A stretch of 6,281 nucleotides of DNA from Opitutia bacterium. GTDB lineage: Bacteria; Verrucomicrobiota; Verrucomicrobiia; Opitutales; Opitutaceae. A model generated the notes under the pieces. It searched no databases, had not been told where the DNA came from, and worked only from the letters and a program-made list of their open reading frames with translations. Both the position numbers and the translations under genes were made by a program. Positions 1 to 5,750 of the stretch are shown piece after piece (position 1 is the first letter of the stretch; every line of letters starts with the position of its first letter). The DNA is taken from NCBI GenBank assembly GCA_003157575.1, contig PMKA01000130.1:767-7047 (forward strand). Reading direction: 5' to 3'.

Positions 1-201
1 ATCCATCGGGTTGTTGTTGTAACGGTAACGCGTCAGGCGGCGCAGACGGGCGTCCTTCCAGAATGAATACCCGCCGGCCGTCTGGGTGCAGAGGCCGAAA
101 AACTCGTCCTGACCGAGCATATTCAGCCAGGGCAGCGGAGTGTCCGGACGGGTGATTACGTATTCGCGGTTCTTGTCGTCGAAGTGGCCGTAGGTGGACA
201 T
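1..201 (-). CDS. GH94 glycoside phosphorylase (cellobiose/cellodextrin type), N-terminal fragment
   Basis: This is the start of a gene that continues beyond the left edge; 67 codons are visible. The N-terminus reads [20 protein letters not shown], followed by [22 protein letters not shown] and RYRYNN. This is the typical opening of GH94 phosphorylases (cellobiose, cellodextrin and chitobiose phosphorylases), where the N-terminal beta-sandwich precedes the catalytic barrel. Family members cleave a beta-glucosidic disaccharide with inorganic phosphate, giving a sugar 1-phosphate and the free sugar in the cytoplasm. Substrate cannot be decided, because the catalytic domain lies outside the window. 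The ATG at 201-199 is the natural start since family homology begins within a few residues of it. No Shine-Dalgarno motif precedes it; the leader is pyrimidine-rich (CTTTCCCTCC directly before ATG). Family assignment is strong, specificity unknown. Confidence 0.9.
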   Translation of the reverse strand, partial: MSTYGHFDDKNREYVITRPDTPLPWLNMLGQDEFFGLCTQTAGGYSFWKDARLRRLTRYRYNNNPMD

Positions 202-284
202 GGAGGGAAAGGCGGGAATGCTGAAATGCGGAAAACGGGGAAGGGAAGGAAAACCAGCGGGGAAACGGGGCTTCTGGATACGAA

Positions 285-309
285 CAAGCCGGGCGCGAAG
301 CCCGGCTTG
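285..309 (-). terminator. Probable intrinsic terminator of the DUF6580 gene
   Basis: A perfect 10-bp inverted repeat is seen: CAAGCCGGGC at 285-294 and GCCCGGCTTG at 300-309, with a 5-nt loop. Read on the minus strand it lies 21 nt after the stop codon of the DUF6580 gene, with loop TTCGC and then TTCGT. The stem is strong and GC-rich but the following T-run is poor, so termination strength is uncertain. It would separate the DUF6580 transcript from the GH94 gene downstream on the same strand. Confidence 0.6.
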
Positions 310-330
310 CAAAGCGTCATTGGAGCGGCA

Positions 331-915
331 TCAGGCCGACTGCTGCTCGCGATGTTTGAGCAGGCTTGTTTCGCCGGCACGCAGTGCGGACCACTCCATT
401 GCCAGCGCGAAAATGCCGGTGAAGAGCAGGTCGCTCGCCAGAGTGTTGCGGAAGAAGAAGAGCGTCGGCGGATATTGGGGATGGCCGATCGTCATCGCCT
501 GCCACCATCCGGCGGGCGTGCCCGCGTAGAATGCGTCGCCGAAGAACTCGACGGTATTCGTGGCCAGGTAGAACAGCAGGGAACCACCGAGGCAGCCGGC
601 GAAGAGATTCAGCCAGCTTCTGCGCTTGGCCACCATCCAGCCAAGACCCAGAGCCGCCGCAAAACAGGCTGTGCGGACAATCATGCCGCTCAGATCCCAA
701 GTGTAGCCGAACTGCGTGGCATGGTACTGGTCGAGATAAAGATCCGAGGCGCTGAGCGCGAGGAAGGGCACCAGCCACATCCAGCGATTGCGGAAGTAAA
801 CGGCGCCGCAGAAGGCAAGGGCCATCAACGGCGAGAAATTGGCAAGCTCCGGATTCCAGGCCGCGACGATTCTATAGCCCGCGGCCAGAAGAATAAGGGC
901 AACGGCAGTTCTCAT
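331..915 (-). CDS. DUF6580 family multi-pass membrane protein
   Basis: A 194-residue, strongly hydrophobic protein with about six membrane segments, at roughly residues 3-18, 28-41, 45-59, 74-96, 103-120 and 155-175. Features that fit DUF6580 (a family of uncharacterised integral membrane proteins, often described as putative transporters or ECF S-component-like) are the early NFSPLMALAF motif (26-35), LSASDLYL in the third segment (54-61), the SLLFYLATN motif (112-120) and the late FFFRNTLASDL (153-163). The start at 915 is chosen because homology begins there; an upstream in-frame ATG (1059) would add 48 polar, unconserved-looking residues. No Shine-Dalgarno motif is visible. It is transcribed divergently from the NfeD/FloA cluster and is probably a single-gene unit. 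Substrate and function are unknown. The tail after residue 178 is charged and probably cytoplasmic. Confidence 0.8.
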   Translation of the reverse strand: MRTAVALILLAAGYRIVAAWNPELANFSPLMALAFCGAVYFRNRWMWLVPFLALSASDLYLDQYHATQFGYTWDLSGMIVRTACFAAALGLGWMVAKRRSWLNLFAGCLGGSLLFYLATNTVEFFGDAFYAGTPAGWWQAMTIGHPQYPPTLFFFRNTLASDLLFTGIFALAMEWSALRAGETSLLKHREQQSA

Positions 916-1126
916 AGGTTGGGCGATTGTGGTGGTCAGCGAAGGAAAGGACAGCAAAAACTGCGATTGCCCGAAAAACTCCGGAGGTGAATTTTTTTCA
1001 GCAGGAGCATCAGCTGCGTCGCCATACGGCAGCCAGGACTTCGGACTGGGGAGGAACATCGGTCAGCGGGCAGAGGATGACGCATCCCACATGCGCTGGT
1101 TCATCGGTGTGCTTGCTTCCGGACAC
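916..1126. promoter_or_regulatory. Divergent intergenic region, promoters not resolved
   Basis: This region separates the minus-strand DUF6580 gene from the plus-strand NfeD cluster, so it should hold promoters for both. I could not find a convincing -35/-10 pair on either strand. Visible elements are an 8-bp palindrome CTCCGGAG (979-986) lying between an A5 run (974-978) and a T7 run (992-998), and a weak hairpin (GCTGC at 1013-1017 with GCAGC at 1029-1033). The role of each is unknown. The region contains in-frame upstream ATGs (for example 1091), so the true boundary with the NfeD gene is not certain. Confidence 0.35.
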
Positions 1127-1150
1127 ATGGCGCGTCAGTCTGTGGTTTCC

Positions 1151-2644
1151 ATGTTGGTTCGACTTCTACGCTGCTGGCTTTTGGTTCTGCTGGGTGTCCT
1201 CGCGGTCTCGGCGACCGAGGGTTCGCCCGCGGCCGGCGCCGGCGCGGCCAAACCGAACACCGTTTCTCCGCCTGCGACGCGCGAGGACGCCCGCCAGGCG
1301 CCCGATCACAAGGTGACGGTCTATGTTGTCCCGATACGCGACGAGATTGGCGAACCGGTTTTGTACATTCTTCGGCGCGGTCTGAAGGAGGCGATCGAGC
1401 GCAAGGCTGAGGTTGTTGTGCTCGACATGGAGACGCCGGGAGGCGCGCTCAATGTGACTTTTGAGATCATAAAGGCGCTGGAAAAATTCCCCGGCCAGAC
1501 GATCACATACGTCAACAAGGAGGCGGTGTCGGCGGGCGCGTTCATTTCGGCGACGACCCAGGAGATTTGGTTCGCGCCCGGCGGCGTCATCGGCGCGGCG
1601 GCGCCCGTGACTTCGGAGGGGAAGGATATTGACGAGACGATGAAGCTCAAGGTCGTCAGCTATCTGAAGGCCCGTGTGCGTGCCATTTCCGAGGGCAAGG
1701 GCTATCGCGGGCAGGTGATTTCCGCCATGATAGACAAGGACTACGAGCTGAAGATCGGCGATGTGGTCATCAAGCCGAGGGGCGAGCTGCTTTCTCTCAC
1801 GGATACGGAAGCGATAAAGACCTACGGAGATCCGCCGCAGCGCCTGCTCGGGGCGGGCGTCGCAAAGGATATCGACGATTTGCTGCGGCAAAAGTTCGGC
1901 GCGAACGGCTGTGAGATTGTGCAGCTCAACGTCACCTGGTCGGAGGAATTTGCGGTCTGGCTCAATGCGATCGCGCCGATCCTGATGGGATTGGGAGTGG
2001 TCTGCCTGATCATCGAATTCAAGACGCCTGGGTTTGGCGTCTTCGGGCTCGCCGGCATCGTGCTGCTCGCACTCGTCTTTCTAGGGCATTACGTGGCGGG
2101 GTTTTCCGGCCATGAGCCGATTATTCTGTTTGGGGTTGGGCTGCTTCTCCTCGCGGTGGAGGTGTTCTTCTTCCCGGGGGTTGCGGTGATGGCGTTGAGC
2201 GGAATGGTGCTCATGCTCGGCTCGCTGGTCTGGGCGATGGCGGACATCTGGCCCAATGAGCCCGTGACCATCGCCGTCTCGGGAGACCTCTTTTTCGCCC
2301 CGATCCTCAACCTCGGCATGGGGCTGGGCCTGGCGCTCGTGCTGGGCCTGCTGATTGCACGATTCCTGCCGCGGGGCTGGATTTGGGACCGCATGGCGCT
2401 TCAGACTGCAGCCGTCGGGGCGGCGCAGCTCGCCGGCATCGCGCCGGAGGCAGGCGCGGCAGCGGCGTCCCTTGTGGGCGCCCGCGGCGTCGTCGTGACA
2501 GGGCTTTTCCCCAGCGGCCAGATCGAAATCGACGGCCGCCGCTACGAGGCGAAACTCGAAGTGGGGTCGGCTCCGCCCGGAACCATCGTGATTGTGAAAC
2601 GGGCATCGGATTTCAACCTGGTGGTGGAAACAACAAGCGCATGA
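1151..2644 (+). CDS. nfeD: Long-form NfeD membrane-bound serine protease (ClpP class)
   Basis: A 497-residue protein counted from the ATG at 1151. Order of domains: signal peptide (MLVRLLR then a hydrophobic stretch ending VSA, residue 21); linker rich in Ala/Pro; ClpP/crotonase-like protease domain (about 54-245); five hydrophobic segments (about 271-289, 293-317, 322-340, 343-363, 381-405); C-terminal NfeD OB-fold (441-495). By family comparison the nucleophile is Ser127 in VSAGAFIS and the base Lys167 in KLKVVSYL, matching the Ser-Lys dyad spacing of archaeal NfeD proteases that cleave stomatin; ETPGG (94-98) is the oxyanion region. LIIEFKTPGFG (286-296) is the usual motif joining the first two segments. 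It corresponds to Bacillus YqeZ. Starts at 1127 and 1091 are also in frame; 1151 gives the tightest signal peptide and a TTTCC context like other genes here. It overlaps the next gene by ATGA. Confidence 0.9.
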   Translation: MLVRLLRCWLLVLLGVLAVSATEGSPAAGAGAAKPNTVSPPATREDARQAPDHKVTVYVVPIRDEIGEPVLYILRRGLKEAIERKAEVVVLDMETPGGALNVTFEIIKALEKFPGQTITYVNKEAVSAGAFISATTQEIWFAPGGVIGAAAPVTSEGKDIDETMKLKVVSYLKARVRAISEGKGYRGQVISAMIDKDYELKIGDVVIKPRGELLSLTDTEAIKTYGDPPQRLLGAGVAKDIDDLLRQKFGANGCEIVQLNVTWSEEFAVWLNAIAPILMGLGVVCLIIEFKTPGFGVFGLAGIVLLALVFLGHYVAGFSGHEPIILFGVGLLLLAVEVFFFPGVAVMALSGMVLMLGSLVWAMADIWPNEPVTIAVSGDLFFAPILNLGMGLGLALVLGLLIARFLPRGWIWDRMALQTAAVGAAQLAGIAPEAGAAAASLVGARGVVVTGLFPSGQIEIDGRRYEAKLEVGSAPPGTIVIVKRASDFNLVVETTSA

Positions 2645-3108
2645 GCCTGCTGATCGTTTTCTTTTCCCTTGGCATTATTCTGCTCGCCCTGGAGGTGGTG
2701 ACGCCGGGCCCGCTGTGTGGGATCGCCGGCTGCGTCTGCATGGTGCTGGGCGTGATCAACGCCTTCGACAGTTACGGCCCGGTCGGCGGCGCGCTCGCCG
2801 TTGTGTTGGCCCTGGCGGCCCTGGCGGCCGTGATCTACCTGGAGTTCTTCTGGCTGCCGCGCTCGCGGCTCGCGAAGGCGTTCACCATGGACACGACGCT
2901 ACATGCCACCAGCCAGCCGCTGCCGGCCATACTGGAGGATGTGATCGGCCGCGAGGCGGTGGCCGAGACGACGCTCGCTCCGGGCGGCTACGTGCGGATT
3001 GAGGACCGCCGGTACGAGGCCTTCTGTCGCAGCGGGCATGTGGAGCCCGGCGCCCGCCTGAAAGTCATCGGCCTCGACAATTTTCGCCTGATCGTTACCA
3101 AAACCTGA
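2641..3108 (+). CDS. Short-form NfeD family membrane protein
   Basis: A 155-residue protein with three hydrophobic segments (about 3-20, 24-42, 48-71) and a C-terminal OB-fold-like domain (about 100-155) but no protease domain. TPGP at 21-24 after the first segment is the short-NfeD equivalent of the TPGFG motif. The C-terminal pattern DRRYEAFC...[16 protein letters not shown] parallels the end of the preceding gene (GRRYEAKL...GTIVIVKRASDFNLVV), showing the two carry related domains. Its ATG overlaps the upstream TGA (ATGA), implying translational coupling. A longer in-frame opening from 2383 only shadows the upstream gene and is not used. Short NfeD proteins are usually partners of flotillin/stomatin proteins; FloA follows 14 nt later. 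A role as scaffold or adaptor for FloA is inferred, not shown. Confidence 0.87.
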   Translation: MSLLIVFFSLGIILLALEVVTPGPLCGIAGCVCMVLGVINAFDSYGPVGGALAVVLALAALAAVIYLEFFWLPRSRLAKAFTMDTTLHATSQPLPAILEDVIGREAVAETTLAPGGYVRIEDRRYEAFCRSGHVEPGARLKVIGLDNFRLIVTKT

Positions 3109-3122
3109 ACCTCCCCCTTACC

Positions 3123-4130
3123 ATGAGTCCGTTCATCATCGGTGTCCTTATCATCGTCGGCATAGTCGCGCTGGTCGTCGGCGCGATCGTCATCAGCCTC
3201 ATCGGGGCTTACGTGAAGGCGCTCTTCAACGGCGCGGCGGTTTCGATGTCGAAACTGATCGCCCTGAAGCTGGCCAGCATCCCGTACGGATTGATCGTCG
3301 ACGCCCGCATCACCGCGGTGCGCGCCGGAATCCCGATCAGCGTCGACCAGATAGCCTCGCACTTCCAGGCGGGCGGCAATGTCGTCCCGACCGTGCAGGC
3401 GATCATCGCCGCCAAGAAGGCCGGGATCGAGCTCAACTGGGACCGCGCGTGCGCCATCGATCTGGCGACGAAAGGTTCGGGGAAAAGCGTGGTCGAGGCC
3501 GTGCGCACTTCCGTTGATCCAAAGGTCATCGACTGTCCGAATCCCGAGGGCGGTCGGACGACGATCGACGGCGTGGCCAAGGACGGCATCCAGGTGAAGG
3601 TGAAGGCCAGGGTGACCGTGCGGACCAACCTCGACCGCTTTGTCGGCGGCGCGAAGGAGAACACCATCATCGCCCGCGTGGGCGAGGGCATCGTGACGAC
3701 CATCGGCTCGGCCGAGTCCTACAAGCATGTGCTTGCGAGCCCCGACAGCATTTCGAAGACGGTGCTGGCGCGCGGTCTCGATGCGGGAACGGCGTTCGAA
3801 ATCCTCTCGATTGACATCGCCGACGTCGACGTAGGCGTGAACGTCGGCGCAGCCCTGCAGGTTGCGCAGGCCGAGGCGAACAAGAACATGGCGCAGGCGC
3901 AGGCCGAGATCAGGCGCGCCGCGGCTGTTGCGCTCGAGCAGGAGATGAGGGCGCGCGTCCAGGAGATGCAGGCGAAGGTCGTCGAGGCGCAGGCGCAGGT
4001 GCCGCTCGCGATGGCCGAGGCTTTTCGCAGCGGCCACCTCGGCGTCATGGACTACTACCGGATGCAAAACATCCAGGCCGACACCGACATGAGGGGCGCG
4101 ATCGCGCAGCCCGAGGGAGTGAAAAAATAA
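3123..4130 (+). CDS. floA: Flotillin-like protein FloA
   Basis: A 335-residue protein close to the size of Bacillus FloA (YqfA). It starts with one membrane-inserted hydrophobic stretch (4-29), then the conserved [19 protein letters not shown] segment, a PHB-like domain with [20 protein letters not shown] (158-177), [15 protein letters not shown] (182-196) and [16 protein letters not shown] (223-238), then an Ala/Glu-rich coiled coil (about 246-300) and the conserved end [21 protein letters not shown]. These match the FloA family throughout. FloA proteins oligomerise in the inner leaflet and organise membrane microdomains. A small segment around 138-150 ([13 protein letters not shown]) looks slightly longer than I recall from Bacillus. 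The ATG follows the previous stop by 14 nt with a C-rich leader and no Shine-Dalgarno. Co-transcription with the two NfeD genes is very likely, as in the yqeZ-yqfA arrangement. Confidence 0.95.
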   Translation: MSPFIIGVLIIVGIVALVVGAIVISLIGAYVKALFNGAAVSMSKLIALKLASIPYGLIVDARITAVRAGIPISVDQIASHFQAGGNVVPTVQAIIAAKKAGIELNWDRACAIDLATKGSGKSVVEAVRTSVDPKVIDCPNPEGGRTTIDGVAKDGIQVKVKARVTVRTNLDRFVGGAKENTIIARVGEGIVTTIGSAESYKHVLASPDSISKTVLARGLDAGTAFEILSIDIADVDVGVNVGAALQVAQAEANKNMAQAQAEIRRAAAVALEQEMRARVQEMQAKVVEAQAQVPLAMAEAFRSGHLGVMDYYRMQNIQADTDMRGAIAQPEGVKK

Positions 4131-4175
4131 CGGTCGCCGCCGCCGATCCGGACAGTTAGCCGAACATTCCCTGTC

Positions 4176-4706
4176 ATGGAATGGATCTTTGACCACCTGC
4201 AGGTCCTCTTCTTCATCGCCATCGCGGTGGTGGCCATCCTTCAGCGCCTGAAGAAATCTGGCCAGGAGGAATCCCCTCCACGGTCGCAGGCCGCGCCCGA
4301 AGAGGAGGAACGCACGCGCCGCATCCAGGAGGAGATCCGCCGGCGGATCATGGAGCGGCGCGGCCTGGCGCCGGCGCGCCAGACCACGGAAGAGCAGCAC
4401 CGGCCTTTTCCGCCGGCTCCGCCGATGATCGAGGAGATCAGGCCGATCCAGGTGGAGCCCCCTTCGCTGGTTGAGATTCCTGACGACGTGGACGATTCGG
4501 TCGAGTACAGGCGGCAGCAGGATTTGATTGAGCGGGCGCGCGTCGCGGAGGCGGCGCGACGCTCACGCACGGCGGTCGCCGAGCCCGCGCCGGCGGCGGT
4601 AGCGGAGCACTCCGGGCAACTGATTCCAAGTCTGCATGACCGCTCCGGGCTGCGCCGGGCAATCGTGCTTCGCGAGATCCTCGGGCCTCCGGTCGGGTTG
4701 AGATAG
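4176..4706 (+). CDS. Uncharacterised membrane-anchored charged protein downstream of floA
   Basis: I do not recognise a named family for this 176-residue protein. It has one N-terminal membrane segment (about 7-23) preceded by acidic MEWIFDH and followed by QRLKK, which by the positive-inside rule puts the rest in the cytoplasm. Residues 41-63 form a highly charged helix (EEEERTRRIQEEIRRR), 75-105 are Pro-rich, 107-130 are again helical and charged, and 131-146 are Ala/Pro-rich. The C-terminus GLRRAIVLREILGPPVGLR (158-176) is compact and looks like a conserved short motif; similar endings occur, as I recall, in small hypothetical proteins of Planctomycetes and Verrucomicrobia. It lies 45 nt after floA on the same strand, so it is likely the last gene of the cluster. 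A role with FloA is inference only. Confidence 0.75.
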   Translation: MEWIFDHLQVLFFIAIAVVAILQRLKKSGQEESPPRSQAAPEEEERTRRIQEEIRRRIMERRGLAPARQTTEEQHRPFPPAPPMIEEIRPIQVEPPSLVEIPDDVDDSVEYRRQQDLIERARVAEAARRSRTAVAEPAPAAVAEHSGQLIPSLHDRSGLRRAIVLREILGPPVGLR

Positions 4707-4712
4707 GAGTCC

Positions 4713-4743
4713 GTCGAACGGGAGCTTGTCGAACCGGTCGAAA
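4713..4743. repeat. Three short GTCGAA(C/A) direct repeats
   Basis: GTCGAAC occurs at 4713-4719 and 4728-4734, and GTCGAAA at 4737-4743, immediately after the stop codon at 4706. The spacing is uneven (15 then 9 nt between starts), so this is not a regular tandem array. It may be part of a dispersed intergenic repeat or a coincidence. Confidence 0.4.
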
Positions 4744-4756
4744 CTGCGGCTTCAAT

Positions 4757-4831
4757 CCCGCATATTCATCCAACTCGTCGCGCCCCGTGCCACCCTGGCT
4801 GCGCCATCAGCCGCGGTGCGAAATATGCGGG
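4757..4831. repeat. Nested inverted repeat in the convergent intergenic gap
   Basis: A perfect 10-bp inverted repeat, CCCGCATATT (4757-4766) and AATATGCGGG (4822-4831), encloses 55 nt. Inside is a second hairpin: CACC (4791-4794) with GGTG (4815-4818) and GGCTG (4797-4801) with CAGCC (4808-4812) around a 6-nt loop, the two stems separated by a 2-by-2 internal loop. There is no T-run on either side, so it is not a classic intrinsic terminator. It resembles a small palindromic mobile-type repeat or a structured RNA end. Confidence 0.6.
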
Positions 4832-4837
4832 CTGGAG

Positions 4838-4867
4838 GGAGCGGGCGGACAAAGTCCGACGCGCTCC
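4838..4867. repeat. REP-like hairpin at the end of the RodZ-like gene
   Basis: GGAGCG (4838-4843) pairs with CGCTCC (4862-4867), and CGGAC (4846-4850) pairs with GTCCG (4854-4858) around an AAA loop. On the minus strand it begins at the last base of the TAG stop of the RodZ-like gene and reads GTAGGAGCG...GGACTTTGTCC. That style (GTAGGAGCG followed by a stem) resembles REP-type extragenic palindromes. It could also serve as a terminator or 3' stabiliser of the minus-strand transcript, although no T-run follows. Confidence 0.5.
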
Positions 4868-5661
4868 TACGGGATCTGCACGGTCAGCTTTCCCGAATGC
4901 GGATTGGGCGCGCGCTTGCCGTTGATCTCGATCTGAAGGTTCTCGATCGCAGTTGCGGTGAGGTACAGCTTGCCGTGCTTCGGGAGCGAATGGCTGTCGC
5001 TGGCTTCCATCTGGCCGCGCCAGATGATCGGGCCGTCGGCGGTGTCCTCCCTCACCTGGACCTCGACGGGGCCGGTGGCGGTGAGCAGGAGGGTCTGCTG
5101 GGCGCTGGACTTGACCTCTGTCGCCGGCTTGTCGGGCCCGCTGGTAAGCGCCCGGATTCCAAAAACGACCAGGATGAGAAGGATGATGGCGAGCAGGATG
5201 ACGCCGCCCTTTATGAGCAGCCCGACGTCGACGGGCGTTTCGCTTGTGCCGGCCGAGGCCGGGAAGGTGCTTGAACGCGGCTTTGTGGGCGCCGGTGCCG
5301 CGGTTGTGGTGGAGCCGGAATCGTCGGTGCTGGGGGCCGGTTCAGCCGGGTTTTGCCGCGAAGGCGATGCGAGATCGACGCGGCCGTACACCTCACGGCT
5401 CTCGCCACGGCGGGACGATTTTCCCTCCGCCGGGCTCATCGCCTTGTAATCGGCGATCAGCTTGTCGCCATTGAGCTTGAGAAAGACTGCGTAGTTGCGC
5501 AGGAAGCCGCGGATATAGATCTCGGGCAGATTGATATCGAGGCTGTTGCTCTCGAATTTATGCAGATACTCGCTCCGTATCTTCGTCGCTTCCGAAGCTT
5601 CACGGATGGAAATGCCCTTGCGTTTGCGGGCTTCTTCGAGTCGCTCGCCGATAGTCTGCAT
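4867..5661 (-). CDS. rodZ: RodZ-like helix-turn-helix membrane protein
   Basis: A 264-residue protein with the RodZ layout: N-terminal HTH domain of the HTH_25/Xre type (about 3-72; IGERLEEARKRKGISIREAS, then EYLHKFESN and YIRGFLRNYAVFL), a low-complexity Ser/Pro/Ala/Thr linker (76-145), one membrane segment (147-169), and a C-terminal extracytoplasmic beta domain (about 188-264; LLLTATGPVEVQV...LQIEINGKRAP) resembling DUF4115. RodZ links MreB filaments to the elongation machinery and sets rod shape; the HTH domain binds MreB rather than DNA in characterised members. The usual Trp near the start of the C-terminal domain is absent (GPVEVQVRED), so it is a divergent relative. It starts 89 nt after the ftsK stop on the same strand with no Shine-Dalgarno. 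The stop codon abuts a REP-like hairpin. Confidence 0.85.
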   Translation of the reverse strand: MQTIGERLEEARKRKGISIREASEATKIRSEYLHKFESNSLDINLPEIYIRGFLRNYAVFLKLNGDKLIADYKAMSPAEGKSSRRGESREVYGRVDLASPSRQNPAEPAPSTDDSGSTTTAAPAPTKPRSSTFPASAGTSETPVDVGLLIKGGVILLAIILLILVVFGIRALTSGPDKPATEVKSSAQQTLLLTATGPVEVQVREDTADGPIIWRGQMEASDSHSLPKHGKLYLTATAIENLQIEINGKRAPNPHSGKLTVQIP

Positions 5662-5750
5662 GGAAGTCAGGTATGCAATTTATCCTTGGATGGGAAGGCA
5701 GATCTTTGTGCGGAAGGCGGAAGTGCGCCCTCGTCCGGGCGTATTTCGGC

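Noticed and set aside
184..990. Long plus-strand open frame of 268 codons
   Set aside because: It is antisense to the GH94 start and the DUF6580 gene. Its product is polar, low-complexity and shows no domain, while the opposite strand has clear family motifs and membrane segments.
967..995. Possible promoter with TTGCCC and an AT-rich -10
   Set aside because: The -35-like hexamer is partly good but the -10 position reads AATTTT, a poor match, so I do not call it.
1013..1033. Weak hairpin GCTGC/GCAGC upstream of the NfeD gene
   Set aside because: Only a 5-bp stem with a possible bulged extension; common by chance in GC-rich DNA.
1166..1891. Minus-strand open frame of 241 codons opposite the NfeD protease
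   Set aside because: Antisense shadow; the plus strand carries the signal peptide, catalytic motifs and OB domain.
2383..2640. In-frame upstream extension of the short NfeD gene
   Set aside because: It runs in another frame through the end of the long NfeD gene and gives an Arg/Gly-rich product. The ATGA start at 2641 begins directly with a membrane segment.
4131..4175. Possible terminator between floA and the fourth gene
   Set aside because: No stable stem with a T-run is visible in the 45-nt gap, so read-through is assumed.
2988..4400. Long minus-strand open frame of 470 codons opposite floA
   Set aside because: The product is full of Arg/His/Asp in the pattern expected from reading a GC-biased gene backwards. 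FloA on the plus strand matches its family end to end.
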